Part shown: positions 11,280 through 22,450 of the stretch, one piece after another
Layout: every line of letters starts with the position of its first letter
Position numbering within the stretch: position 1 is the stretch's first letter
Source of the DNA: Diphasiastrum complanatum
Lineage: Eukaryota; Streptophyta; Lycopodiopsida; Lycopodiales; Lycopodiaceae
Reading direction: 5' to 3'
DNA: 64,000 nucleotides
NCBI GenBank assembly: GCA_029204225.1
Contig: CM055100.1
Span: 12,547,040-12,611,039 of the forward strand
Program-made: the position numbers and the translations under genes
The notes under the pieces: model-generated
Told to the model about the DNA's origin: nothing
Databases searched by the model: none
The model's input: only the letters and a program-made list of their open reading frames with translations

Positions 11280-12965
11280 ACAGTCAACGTAGATGATTTT
11301 GCATTACAATCACTAACCGGACTTCCATCAAACATTGTCACCACTAACCCAATCCACACATCTCCGCCACGCAGTATCTCCTCACCTCTTTCACCCATCA
11401 TCCCTCAATCACCTCCACTTGTCTTTCATTCATCTCCATCTAACCCTGTTCATAATTTTCTACCCTTTAACCCAATGTCATATCCTAACTATACACGCAC
11501 CCTCCCTGACATTGGCCCTTGGGAGCAGCTACCCCTTGCAGCCCAAAAAGCGGTATGGTTGGTGAATGAGCTCCAATACAATCTATTCGGCACCCTGGGG
11601 GCAAAATCCAAATTCTCACCAATTATAATCAACAACAGTAACAGATGCTCCCCCACCTCCAGAACCAGCTCCAATTGAAGGTATCCAACATGCAGAATAC
11701 CATTGATAACCTCAAAGCAGAAATCGATGGGGCCGTAGCAAATGCACAAGCTGTACATTCTGCTATGAAAGAACAGTTTGAATTGGTGGACTTCAACAAC
11801 TTCGCACCACCAGCTATGCTTGAGGGAGCTCCCATTCCAATGGTGGATTATCAAACGCTGGCCCAAAAGTTGAAAGCCACAACAGAGTAGCACACAAAAT
11901 TACAACAATCATACCCTGCTTCCGTCGAGGCCCTGAACCAGCACATTGCCACCTTGGAAGAACGGTTAAAGGCAACTGTCCAGTCGACGCCGTCTGTTCA
12001 TGCAGAGCACGCCCAGTTCCATGATTTTGGACACCACTTTGATGGACCAGATGGCGGAGATGGAGCAGGATTCCAGTAGCCTCCTCCTGCTACTTAAGGC
12101 TCCTCCTTTCAAGGCCAACCCTTGGGGCAAGGAGCTCAAGCACCAACCAATCCATCAGGCTCTGGTGGTACAACTTCCAACATTATCTTTTTCTTTCCAC
12201 CGCTTTTAACCCTCTCGACACCACCAACCCCCCATTTATTCCACGTCAATTTTCTCCTGAGTCAAAAAGAATTGCTAAATCTAATCCCTCGGTCCCTCTC
12301 TCTCCTGGCCTTGATCCCCAAATTCAACATGAGATTGCCTCTGAAGCACCAACCATTCGGCATAGAATTACGCCCATAGAACAAGCAAGGAGTTGTGCGC
12401 CACTCAAGAGTTTGCCAAGAAATATTCAACGACAAAAGGGCGAGGTGGATACATATTGCCAGATTTGGACCAAAGTCAAATACATAAAGAAGCAGTCAAA
12501 CGCTTGGATCCACAACCTCTCTGGCGCCAAGAGCTCTTCCTACAAAGGAAGACCTCGATGGCACGGTATATCGAAACTCCCTCTTAGATGCGCACAAATT
12601 CTTATTACTATCCAGTAGCGAGGCGAGAACCGTTTCCTGCCGCCAAGGTCAAGAATAGGATAGTTTGGCCCAAGCTCACAGGCGTCAATACCGACAACTT
12701 AGTTGAAGACATGATCACCAACTACCGTGTATTCTACCAGAAGCACCATGGCAACCCTGATCGCGACATCAGATATTTTGCAGACAATTGTGACCTGGTA
12801 GTATTTCTGGCAGAACTCAAGGGTTTTTGGGATCGAGGGGTACTCCCAATCGCCCTTGATATCAATGAACCACTGCGAATGCAAGAAGACCACATCAGCG
12901 TAGCAAGGCTCCATTATTGCGCTGCACTAACTTCAATCCTACACGTTGATATGGTGGAGCTATGA
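11280..12965 (+). pseudogene. Unrecognised multi-part ORF of element C
   Basis: Overlapping frames at 11335-11678, 11645-11890, 12393-12587 and 12588-12965 read as one decayed protein of roughly 500-600 residues. N-terminal part: rich in Pro, Ser and His. Middle: a likely coiled coil (VSNMQNTIDNLKAEIDGAVANAQA, about 11690-11760) and a Gly/Asp/His stretch. C-terminal part: a compact, acidic, stop-free domain at 12588-12965 containing IVWPKLTGVNTDNLVEDM and VVFLAELKGFWDRG. It sits where gag, or an extra 3' ORF, would be. I do not recognise the family. Frames are broken by at least three stops or shifts (11888, 12380, 12585). Confidence 0.45.
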
Positions 12966-13157
12966 AAAACCCACAACTTTCTACAGGGTATGCTCCATTA
13001 TTACAAACCTATGCCCTTCTTGAACAAACTACGGTGGCAAATGATGGAGGGCATCGACACTACAATCTACCACTCTCGACAGCAACAGTCTCGTCTCTAA
13101 GAAGCATAGAACATCCAGGAAAAAAAGGCTTCGATTGGTGTAAGACCACCAATCCAA

Positions 13158-13169
13158 TAAGGAGGGGGA
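13158..13169 (+). other. Polypurine tract of element C
   Basis: Purine run AATAAGGAGGGGG ends a few bases before TGTTAGCA, the start of the LTR. This is the usual position of the plus-strand primer. Confidence 0.75.
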
Positions 13170-13172
13170 TAT

Positions 13173-13992
13173 TGTTAGCATTTGTGCTAATACATAAAAA
13201 AATAAAAAAGAGAAAAATAAAACTCTGTGGCATGTGTTTTGTAAGACCATGTGTGAGTGTTTGTTAATAAACTTCTACCGTGGCATGTGTTTGTAAGCCC
13301 ATGAGTAGAAGTTTAAAATAATAAAATAGCTTAAACTTAGATTTAGAACTTAGACTTAGGAAACTTAAGATTAGAAGTATTTTATCTTAAGTTTTCCTAA
13401 GTTAAGAAACTTTGAAGTTCTAAATCCTAAGTTAGAAGTTCTAAAAAGGCTAGAAATAGACTAGTCCCATCAGTTAGTGGATACTTATGGAAAACCCTCC
13501 TTGCCATAAAAGGAGAGGTATTTGCCTTGTAAATAACACTCTGAGATTATGCTAAATTGCTCTCTCTTTGAGATTATCTTGCTATTTCACTTGTGTTCCC
13601 ATTGGAAGGTGCATAGCTTGAGGGAAGGTGCTCAGGCCTCCTCTTGTCTCCTTCATTGGTTCTTTTATTGTGGCATGTTTTTAATTGATTGATATTTAGT
13701 TTAGCCGCAATCTATCTTTTCAATCCCTTTGGGTGTTAATCTAGGATTTAGTTCAATCACCCTGCTAGTTGGGTAAGCCTTAGTAAGATTTTGCATTTTG
13801 TCATCTTAGATTAGTTTCATTTCTATTTCGAGCACTAGTTGGGTAAGCCTTAGTGCTTCATCATTGTTTTTTCTATTTTCGCATTCCATCTGAAGCTTGG
13901 TAGAATTTTAGGAAGCAAACGATCATCTCTATACTACACCACATCGTGAGTAGGTCTAGCCAAACATTGACAAACGAGATTTACTTCCAACA
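13173..13992 (+). repeat. LTR of element C
   Basis: 820 bp, TGTTAGCA...CCAACA. Holds a TATA-like CCATAAAAGG at about 13513-13522, an imperfect hairpin at 13333-13433 and a 20-bp direct repeat CTAGTTGGGTAAGCCTTAGT at 13765-13784 and 13835-13854. TTGGTGTCGTTGC follows at once at 13993, resembling the primer site of Ty3/gypsy Tat/Athila-type elements, while a polypurine tract precedes it. Confidence 0.7.
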
Positions 13993-13999
13993 TTGGTGT

Positions 14000-14268
14000 C
14001 GTTGCGCCTATGGCAAAGATGGTAAGCATTCAGGTCATCATCTCTCTTGCTAGTCTTTATGAATGAGATCTCTGGCAATTTGAAATCACAAATGCTTTTC
14101 TGAATGGTGATCTTGAGGATGAAGTGTCCATGGGACAACCTGAGAGTTACATTTCACCTACAAAGCCAAATAATGTGTGTTTTCTACAAAAGGGCTTATA
14201 TGGCCTTAAACAAGGAACAAGGAGTGGTCAAGCGAATGTTTCTCAGTACTTAGAGAAAAATTTAAGCT
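14000..14268 (+). pseudogene. Copia reverse-transcriptase scrap
   Basis: Translates as APMAKMVSIQVIISLASLYE, a stop, then NAFLNGDLEDEV and LYGLKQGTRS, which are RT motifs of Ty1/copia just before the YVDD box. It ends near 14268. It begins exactly at the right edge of the element C LTR. Confidence 0.8.
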
Positions 14269-14750
14269 CTTTGAACCTTCGCCAACCTTCATAAACCTTT
14301 GCCAATAGATCATTAATCTTTGTCGAGCTCATAATAGTCATAAAACATTGTTCTGAAGTATCTGTGAAGTCAGTGAAGGTTAATATTACCTATAACTAGT
14401 CCGACGAATGTTCTCAGCTCTCAAAAGTGCCAAATTGCCTTAGGAACCTTTGCCAGACTATTTCTCACCATGATAATCTTTGCCTAATCTTCGCTAGCCC
14501 CTATACTTTCTTGCAAGTCGACGAAGGTCGGCCTCCATCAGAAGGATAGTGGCGAAGGTTCCCAGTCCAAATCGTGTCCAAATTGTTTTTAGAACCTTGG
14601 ATGAACCATCCTTTGCCAACAAGAACCTTCGTTGAGCTCCGTAAAGTGGTAATACACTGTGATAAAACATATATCAGTCAGGCGAAGGTTTTTGTTAAGA
14701 AAATCCAAAAAAAATTGTTGAAACTACTAGTGACTTGACCAGCGAAATAC
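14225..14750. repeat. Non-coding stretch rich in CGAAGGTT / AACCTTCG
   Basis: About 500 bp without a gene. GCGAAGGTT-like words occur in both orientations (near 14274, 14520, 14551, 14622 and 14693), with looser variants such as AACCTTTGCC between them. No longer repeat unit was found. Confidence 0.5.
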
Positions 14751-15075
14751 AAGTTTGATCTTATACAAGTCACATCGTTTAGGCCCCGGACCCCACCCGT
14801 CCTGGCACCATCGAAGCCATTTATCACTCACCATTGTTGCCGACTACGCCGTTACATCATCCTTTTTTGTGTGTGTGATCAACTCCATTCAAATCTGTGC
14901 CACCATCCATCCATCTCTCTCAATAACCATTTCAACTGTCATCTAGTAAGATTTGTTAGTTATTCGTGTTCCTTTCATCCTTTCCAATCATCAACCATTG
15001 ATTATCATCCGAACAAGATCCACTTAGATCCATTGTTGTCATATACCTTCACATTGTATCAAATCTTTACAGTGA

Positions 15076-15597
15076 ATGAGATTGAAATCTGGTAGAATAC
15101 TACTTGTAGAGAATCTAGAGCTACATCAAGCAGCAGCGGAAGAGATCCGACCAAATCAGCCAAATCCAATGGATCAAGATATTTCTATTCCAGTGGTACC
15201 TCTCCAAGCAATCAGAAGATCTCCTAGATTGGAATTGCCCAAATTTGATGGATCCACCGATCCTATCAGATTTTTGCAAATCTATGGGCAAGCATGTGAG
15301 ATCTATGGTGAAACCACCCCGACAGAAAAACTGAAGTTGTTTTCAATGTCCCTGACAGGAGTGGCTTTAGACAAGTTTTTCAATGAGACGACACAAGAAC
15401 GAACAGACTGGGAAGTGGTAAAAGCAGCTTTAATCACCAGATTTAAGCCGCGGAATTTTCTTGAAGACCCGTTCCTCTTGCTTAGCAAAATCAAGATGGA
15501 AAAAAGCAAAAGGGTCAGAGACTACATCGAACGGATCAAACACCTGAGATCCGAGTGTAATGCGGAGCTTACTCCTGATCCTAGCGGGACTACCTAG
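15076..15597 (+). pseudogene. Ty3/gypsy gag, N-terminal and core domain
   Basis: Reads as a retrotransposon gag capsid domain: LELPKFDGSTDPIRFLQIY, then a helical region with WEVVKAALITRFKP and the late motif RVRDYIERIKHL. The ATG near 15169 (MDQDISI) is a more natural start than 15076. A TAG at 15595-15597 ends the frame, but gag-like sequence goes on for about 60 bases, so this is a nonsense break rather than the true end. The zinc knuckle lies about 400 bp further on in another frame. Confidence 0.8.
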
Positions 15598-15971
15598 AAG
15601 CATCTGATGAGAGCTGAAAAGATGAGAGCAATATGCCACATTGCACGAAGCTATGAAAGATGTAATGAGAGAAGAAGATGAGGGATTAGATGATGATTCT
15701 ACACCACGAATTCCATCTCTTCATGTTTTGACTCCTTCAATTGCATCGACCTCAGCCTCTACGAGCTTGTCCAATGAATCGCTGATGGAATAGATCAAAA
15801 AGTTACACAAGCAGCAAATGGAGCAGCTCACAGCCCAGTTTGACCAAAAACTAATGGCTCTTCAAAATACTGCAGCACTATCAATAGTAGTATCCTCGAC
15901 GGGCCAATGTTTGGTGTTCCATTTGTACCCAAAATCACAGTTCCAACGAGTGTCCAGTACTGAAGCAAAAT

Positions 15972-16502
15972 TTGAAGCTGACACACAGATATTGCCATCT
16001 GTGCAATGCGTCCTCACATGACACTGTGTATTGCCCCTACAACCCACGGATCATACAACAAAAGAGAGCTCAATTCCAAACCTCTTATGCTTACCATCAA
16101 GGAGCACCTAATGCAGCACCAAGGCTTGGACCAGGCCCTCAACAACAAAGAATGGCACTATCAGCACCACCAGGGCCAAATAGTCCTCAAGCAGCCCAAG
16201 TGAATCTCACGACGGCAGAAGCTGAAACATTTCCCCAACAAGAAATGCAACAATGGTATGGACCTGATGAACCATTCATCGATCATGCTATTAATTACGC
16301 TGCTTTGTGGGCTTTCAGAACTGCATACAAAGGCAGCACCGAACAAACTCCATTCCAACTGGTGTATGGCCAAGATGCAGTCATGCCAGTGGAATTTCTC
16401 GTTCCATCTCTTCGCATTGCCATAGTGCAACGATTGGATGGTCAAGATCGCTCCACCTTCGTCATGAAGCGCTACACAAGTTGTGCAAAACACGCTTGTT
16501 AG
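15972..16502 (+). pseudogene. Gag zinc knuckle fused to integrase C-terminal region
   Basis: A stop-free frame starts with the knuckle CHLCNASSHDTVYC (CX2CX4HX4C), continues through a Gln/Pro-rich linker (GPGPQQQ, APPGPNSP), then switches at about 16270 to Ty3/gypsy integrase sequence: INYAALWAFRTAYKGSTEQTPFQLVYGQDAVMPVEF. In intact elements protease, RT, RNase H and most of integrase lie between these parts, so several kb are deleted while the frame stays open. There is no ATG at 15972. A frameshift near 16480 moves the rest to the next frame. Confidence 0.8.
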
Positions 16503-16786
16503 CGGTCCATGCTCTTGCTGCAGAGAAAGCACGTCGCAAGGCCTGGCATGATCGTCGTCTTCACAAGAAAGATCTTAAAAAAGGAGATTTGGTCCTCATG
16601 TACAAGACAAAGGCGATCAAAGGAAAGCTGAAGTTCACTGGTGAAGGCCCTTATTGCATCACCGACATCTTATCGCAAGGGGCAGTGACTTTACAAACAA
16701 TGGATGGGACACCGTTTGCTACGCCCATCAACGGTAGCCGGTTACGCAAGTACTGGTCATCACCAGCCTTCCCAAACACTTCTTGA
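16480..16786 (+). pseudogene. Ty3/gypsy integrase C-terminal tail
   Basis: Continues the integrase in a shifted frame: ARRKAWHDRRLHKKDLKKGDLVLMYK, then KLKFTGEGPYCI and SRLRKYW, the GPY/F-type C-terminal module of gypsy integrases. It ends with TGA at 16784-16786, about 160 bp before the polypurine tract. No chromodomain is seen after it. Confidence 0.8.
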
Positions 16787-16947
16787 AGAGTTTTGGATAG
16801 GCTCCTCATCATCGAATAAAGCCTCAAGTTTTACATAAGCGATCTTTATCCACGCTTTTCCTGATGCACTCCATCATCCGCAATAAACGTGTCGACAGCC
16901 TTCTTCCACAACAAGTACCGACAGGTGTCGTGGGACCGTCACCTATT

Positions 16948-16971
16948 TAGGTGGTGGATATTGTTGGGCAC
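16948..16971 (+). other. Polypurine tract region of element D
   Basis: AGGTGGTGGATAT immediately precedes TGTTGGGCAC, the LTR start, as expected for the plus-strand primer of a gypsy element. Confidence 0.65.
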
Positions 16972-17837
16972 TTAGTGGGTCCCACCACTAAAGTACTACT
17001 GGCTAAGCTTACCAAGTGGGCCCCACCATAGTACACTATACATGTAGAGCAATAAGTGTGAGGGACTGGCTTCTCGCGTGTATAAGCCCAACCCAATGAG
17101 CACGCAATTTGGTTTTGTAGAACTTGTAGAACTAGGAATAAGTGACTAGGGGCCTAAATGACATTAGAGGCCCTAAGTCAAGTTGTTAATAAAAAAGCTA
17201 AAAGGGCCCAAATTAGAACTCACATGAATCATGTGAGTGCCCTTGTGCTTTCTTAAAGAACTATTAGATTCATTTTGTGTTAGTTTAGGAGGCTTGGATT
17301 AGGATCCTTGCCATTCTAATTAACCAATAGGAGAAAGGGGCAAGGGCCTTCCCCATCCATAAAAAGGCACTCTTTGTACCATATTTCCATGTTCAATAGG
17401 AGGAGGAGATTATGCCCAATTGAGATTTGAACATCCTTGCTTCCTTTCCTCTCTCTCTCTCTCCCTCTCTCTCTCACGTTTTTGCATTTTGTATTTGCTT
17501 TCCATTTGCTTCTTCTCTCTACCTGCATGTTATTAATGATTTCTAAGAGAGTAGAAAGGATAGGATGTAAGCACCTCCCCCATTGTAATCTATTCTTCCT
17601 TCTCATGCTTGTGGTTAAAGTAGGGTGGATAGTTAGATGTGGCTAATCTAGGTGTGGTTAGAGTAGGATTTTTGCAATATTTCCATATTTGGCATATTGA
17701 GGCCAAAACTTGTTTTAGACTTAGAGGTTGACTTTTCAAAGTTCATTAGTCTAAATTTCATTTGAATAAACACTTTTTGAAAGTGTGGAAAAGATAGAAT
17801 GCGAGTTTGAGTAGATTCAATTTGATTAAGTTGGGTA
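16972..17837 (+). repeat. 3' LTR of element D
   Basis: Begins TGTTGGGCACTTAGTGGG. A TATA-like CCATAAAAAGG lies near 17356-17366 and a CT-rich run at 17449-17476. The right edge is unclear: copia coding sequence begins at about 17838. ORFs inside it (17316-17646) are low-complexity or shadows. Confidence 0.6.
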
Positions 17838-18950
17838 TATACACACTATTGAAGGTGAAGGCATTGGAAGATTAAGCTTTTAGAATGATCAGTTTAAACT
17901 ACTATTTAATGTTCTGTATGTACCTAAACTTTCGACAAATCTATTATCAATCAGTAGAATTACTGATTAGGTCATAGGATAGATTTCAAATTTGATCAAT
18001 GCAAAATTGTGGATAGGACAAAACAAATCTTTTCACTTGACAAGATGCATGGAGATTTATATAGATTGAGTCATTGTTATTCTAACACAAGTCAAGCCTT
18101 GAATACTTCTGTTCTAGTTAATAAAGTATTACTTTGGCACTATAGGCTAGGGCATTTGAATCATGCATATGTATCAAACATGTTTAGAGAATCACTTGTA
18201 CTTGATCCTGAATACCCAAATAAGAGAATCAAGCCATCAGCCTGTCAGAGTTCCATTGTCAAAAAGTAGACTACATTCTCATTTCGATCAAGTTATAAGC
18301 ATATAGCAATAGATGTTCTAGATGTTGTTCAATCTGGCCGAATGCAAATCTTATCTTTGGTTGGTAAAAAACACTTTATTACATTTATTGATAAATTTTT
18401 GAAAAGAACAATTTTTTATTTCATAAAAGCAAAAATCGAAGGCTTTCAACCTCTTCAAACAATTCAAAGAGTGTGCAAAACTCATAACTTGTAAAAGAAT
18501 CAAAGCACTGCAGTTAGACAATAGCGGAGAATACATCTTAACCAAATTCAAGGAGTACTCCCTTTGGAAAGGCATTAAACAATCATTTATCACTCCTTAT
18601 TCACCTCAGTATAATGGAATTGCTAAGAGAAGGAATCGCAGCTTAGTCAAAGCGGTTTGAAGTGTATGCTCGCTCACACAACATTGCCTAAGTATTTCTA
18701 GTCTAAAGCTATTTCTACTATAGCTTATATTTAAAACAGATGTTCGTTAACTAAAGGGCTCTTAAATAAAATACCTTATGAAGTTTTGATAGGCTCCAAA
18801 CCTTCATTATTGAGCCTCAGAGTATTTGGATGTATTGCCTATGCAGAGATATTAGAGAAAATCATAAAGAAGCTAGACTCCCACAATATCAATTTTATTT
18901 CTACAAGTTATGCTTCTTCAGACAAGACTTACAAGCGATAATAGTTGATC
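17838..18950 (+). pseudogene. Copia fragment E1 (protease end to integrase), decayed
   Basis: Starts with HTIEGEG, as in element F at 23760, then LYVPKLSTNLLSIS, LWHYRLGHLNHA and QLDNSGEYILTKF (second catalytic Asp region). PYSPQYNGIAKRRNR follows, in which the third catalytic Glu has become Lys. It ends with GCIAYAE and SYASSDKTYK at about 18945. Many stops and shifts. Same family as element F. Confidence 0.85.
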
Positions 18951-19500
18951 AAAACAGTATACATTCATTCTGACATGATATTGAATGCAATAAAAGTATA
19001 GAATTGTATTCAGTAAGTAGCACATAATGAATTATAAACACAATACTATAACAAATATAATCATATATTCAAAACTAACTCTAAATATTGATCGACTCAA
19101 TCTGACACACTTTAAGTAATAAGTAGTGAAATGATGCTAACAATATTGTATTTATTTTTGAATTATTAAAAAAAAAAATTGTTTGCAAAAATGATAAGCT
19201 ATTTATACTAGTTAGGAATGCCACATGGGCTATTCAAATGATAGTTTAGGGTGGTTGTTTAGCCATGTTACAATTGGCACTTAGCCATATTGCGCTGTCA
19301 GTTATCTAGATTAATTACACGTCAGTTATTTGCTAACAATGGTTAGAGCAAGTTGCTAGTTTCAAAACAAGTGGTAAAATGTTCAGTTAACTTTTGACAA
19401 ATATTTGTTGAATCTTTGATAGTCGTTCGATAACCTTTGTCGTTGTCGTTGTCGACTCACCTGTTAGCCATTTCCATGTATGTCTATATAGATTGTGCGA
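18951..19500. other. AT-rich stretch without a recognised gene
   Basis: Nothing recognisable on either strand. It separates two copia halves that face each other and could hide LTR remains. Confidence 0.4.
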
Positions 19501-20960
19501 TAATGTGAGTAAATTTGCAGCAACTAAATAAATGAATGGATTGGCTTAAGGAAATGACTACATAAAGCTATGTCTGGTCTAGTACATATCATTGCATAAA
19601 TGAGAGAAACTATTATCAAATGAGATGGGTACTCTCACATATGCTCCTTCTCTTGTTTTGTTTGAGGAGACCTTCGACAATTTGAGTCTTGGGTTCATTG
19701 GTGAGTGAGCTAACTTGCAATTTGTCAGAGTATGTCTGAGTAGCATATTATAGACATACCTCTATTGAGTGATGTTAATCAGATTTTGCTCTTACTTGAA
19801 TACCGAGACAATAATGAGCTTCGCCCAGAACTGTCATGTCAAATTCTAAGGATAGCATTTGTTTCACATTTTGTATCAGCTCAACACTATCGCTGAATAG
19901 TAGTGTGTTGTCGGCATACAAGATAATTGCACAGACTTGAAGTAGAAATTCAAATTTGAAGTTCTTGGGTTATAACCATATTTGATAAGAAAAGTGTTGA
20001 TTATCTGAAACCAAGCTCTAGAAGATTGCTTCAGGCCATAAAGTGCTCTATGGAGTTTAAAAAGTGATTCTCTTTGTCGTTGATTAGATAATCTTTGGGT
20101 TGTACCATGTTGATATCTTCTTCGATAATTCCATTCATATAGGCTATCTATACATCCATTTGGTGTATCTCTAAATTGGCTGCAACATCATATGATAGAA
20201 GAATTCTATTGGATATCTAACTAAAAGTCTCAATGCACTCGATATTCGAGATTTGGAAAAATCCTCTTGTGACAAGTTGAGCTTTCTTTCGATCGATACT
20301 CCCATCTGCTTTGTTTTTTATCTTGAATATCTAGATTCAATAAACTACATTTCTTGGAAGACACTACGACAATAGTCAATGTCTGGTTTTTTATTAGAGA
20401 TGAATACTCTCTATCCATAGCTTCTCTCCATAGATAAGAGTATGACTGAATGAGTGCTTCTTCTATAGTAGTAGGCTCTTGAATGAGATAATATGTAGAT
20501 TCATTAATGTAATCATTAGGTGGTCTGTGATCTCTTAATGTCGATCTTTTGGGAGGTGACAGAGGTTGATAATCCTATTATTGGCTGCAATGTCTTCTTC
20601 TAATTTGTTATTGATAAGTTTTCCATCTATAGTTGACATATTTGGACCTTCAATAGAAATAGTCATATAAAAAAAAGGAGCGTTCGATAGTTCAACTATC
20701 AAATCCTTGTCCTTGTTCTTGAGGTCGATACATTGATCCTCAATGAACACAACATCTTTGTTGGTAAATATCTTTGATGTCACAGGATTACATAACTTAT
20801 AAGCTTTGTCTGAAGAAGTATAACCAATGAAAATGGATTTGATACTATGGGAGTCTAGTTTGTTTTTTTGATTACCTATACGCATAGGCAATACATCCAA
20901 AAACTTTGAGAATGGGTCTACAAAAAATCCACAAGAGTGACTGGATGCTAGTTTTACAAC
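19500..20960 (-). pseudogene. Copia fragment E2 (integrase end to RNase H start), decayed
   Basis: Minus strand. At 20535-20900 it reads DVLPMRIGN, SIFIGYTSSDKAYKL and FTNKDVVFIEDQ, the region after the copia integrase core. Further left come broken RT motifs (a KSSLYSLIKNQT-like stretch near 20400, GLKQSSRAWFQ near 20000) and, at about 19540-19640, CTRPDIA-like sequence. It covers roughly the protein half that E1 lacks, in the opposite orientation, overlapping E1 at GCIAYA and SSDK. Same family as element F. Confidence 0.75.
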
Positions 20961-21380
20961 CTATAAAAAAAAAGTTGATCTAGATTGGCAATTTCACAAT
21001 CAACAAGCAAGAACAATCAATAGCATAAGTGTACTATAGGTTGTAGTACGGCCTGCAAGTAGAGAATCAAGTACAAATTGATTTAATTTCATTTGGATCA
21101 CAAAAACTCAATGTACAATGTGGAGTAGCTTGAGATTGCCAATTCAGAGCTCCAAAACTAATCTAGCTTCTCACTATGGGAGCTTGGAATACATAGCAAA
21201 TGTGACTTCCTTTGTGAAGTTAGGTGGATTTCCAGCATTTAATAAGGAAGTTAACTTGGCTCTATTGACCTAATTTGAAACCCTAGCCTAATTCCTAGAG
21301 TCATGCCTAGTAGGTGACTAGTTGGTCAATTTTTCATCTTAAACTTAGTTGTAGGTCCTATATCTATGGTGCACAAAGAA
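20961..21380. other. Stretch without a recognised gene
   Basis: About 420 bp between fragment E2 and the left LTR of element F. No domain-bearing frame on either strand and no clear repeat. Confidence 0.4.
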
Positions 21381-22438
21381 TGTTGGATTATTCTCCTTCC
21401 TTGACTAATCGATTTTTAATCTTCATCCACCTATTTATCCAGTTCTGCGGATTTTTTCGTGTTTTACATAGTCTGTAGAATTACAACTGCTTTTACGCAG
21501 TCTACAGAAATACACGGAGTTTGACAATAGTGTCGCTTTTTTTGTCTGTCAGAATTTTTGAGTAAAAATGCAGTGTCGCGTTTTTCGCATTTTCAAAGTG
21601 CCCAAAAAATTAAGGAAATTACTTTACTAAAGACCTTCGTATTTTTCACCCTTCGAGATCACTTTGGCATTTTTGCTTTTTTTCTAATGGCAGTTTCCAT
21701 TCATTTCTGCAGAGTGACAATTTCGCTCATTTATGCAGACAAACTGTTTATGGCGATTGACACCAGTTATCAGCAATTAATTTCTAAGAAGGAACTGGAT
21801 GAATGCCAGTGGACTCCAGCCAATTGGCAATTGTATTTGACGACCTAATTACTTAGTATAACTTAGCTGTTCATACATCTCATTATCATGTTATGAATTG
21901 TGAAAGGGTTGAGTGTTATTACACAATGCCTCCTGTGCTCTTATCAAGCAGATCATTCACGACCAGAAAGTATTGTTGTTAGCTCTCTATCAAGCTTTCA
22001 AGTTTGAACTCTCTTGAGCATTCTAGCTCAGTCTTTAGAGTTTATTTTAGAATTGCTATTGCGCTACTGCTTATTAGTGGAGTTGCTTAATTCAGACTTA
22101 TTTTTAGTTACTCAGAGATAGCTTAGAGTGCGCAGTTTCGATCCGCTATTACTTGCACTCATTTGCATTTGATTTGCTTTCTTACTAAATCAATCAAACT
22201 TCGTATTGCGTTCAATATGTGTCAAAATGTATGCATCTCTGTAATGTTTTGTAACTGATAGAAATTATCTGAGAATTCAATGCTTTATGTTTGTCAATGT
22301 AATCACTTACTTTCTAGCAATTTCAATGTTAGTTACTAAAGATTGAACGTGATTTCCATCACTACTATTTTGTTCAATATTGATAGGCGTAGTCATGCAC
22401 TTAAGGTTTTGTTTTACTTTCCAAACCTATTTTTGACA
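21381..22438 (+). repeat. 5' LTR of element F
   Basis: 1,058 bp ending TTTTTGACA just before the primer site. The 96-codon ORF at 21558-21848 recurs in altered form in the other LTR and is not a gene. It matches 26692-27759 along its whole length. Confidence 0.9.
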
Positions 22439-22450
22439 TGGTATCTAAGC
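22439..22450 (+). other. Primer-binding site of element F
   Basis: TGGTATCTAAGC directly follows the LTR. It matches the initiator tRNA-Met site TGGTATCAGAGC at 10 of 12 positions. Confidence 0.85.

Larger units (their letters stand above)
10990..13992 (+). mobile_element. Element C, LTR-retroelement remnant with unknown ORF
   Basis: Plus-strand block made of a fragmented coding region, a polypurine tract (13158-13169) and an 820-bp LTR (13173-13992). No upstream LTR was found, so the 5' end is lost. No protease, RT or integrase motif is visible, so this is either a non-autonomous element or one with its pol deleted. Confidence 0.6.
14755..17837 (+). mobile_element. Ty3/gypsy element D, internally deleted
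   Basis: Plus-strand order: leader, gag (15076-15660), gag zinc knuckle joined to the C-terminal part of integrase (15972-16790), polypurine tract, then the start of an LTR at 16972. RT, RNase H, protease and the integrase core are missing. No upstream LTR copy was found, so the left limit is approximate. The right limit is where copia sequence begins. Confidence 0.75.

Noticed and set aside
21558-21848. 96-codon ORF in the element F LTR, related to 26872-27162
   Set aside because: Shared only because both are LTR copies; the peptides diverge with frameshifts and carry no domain.
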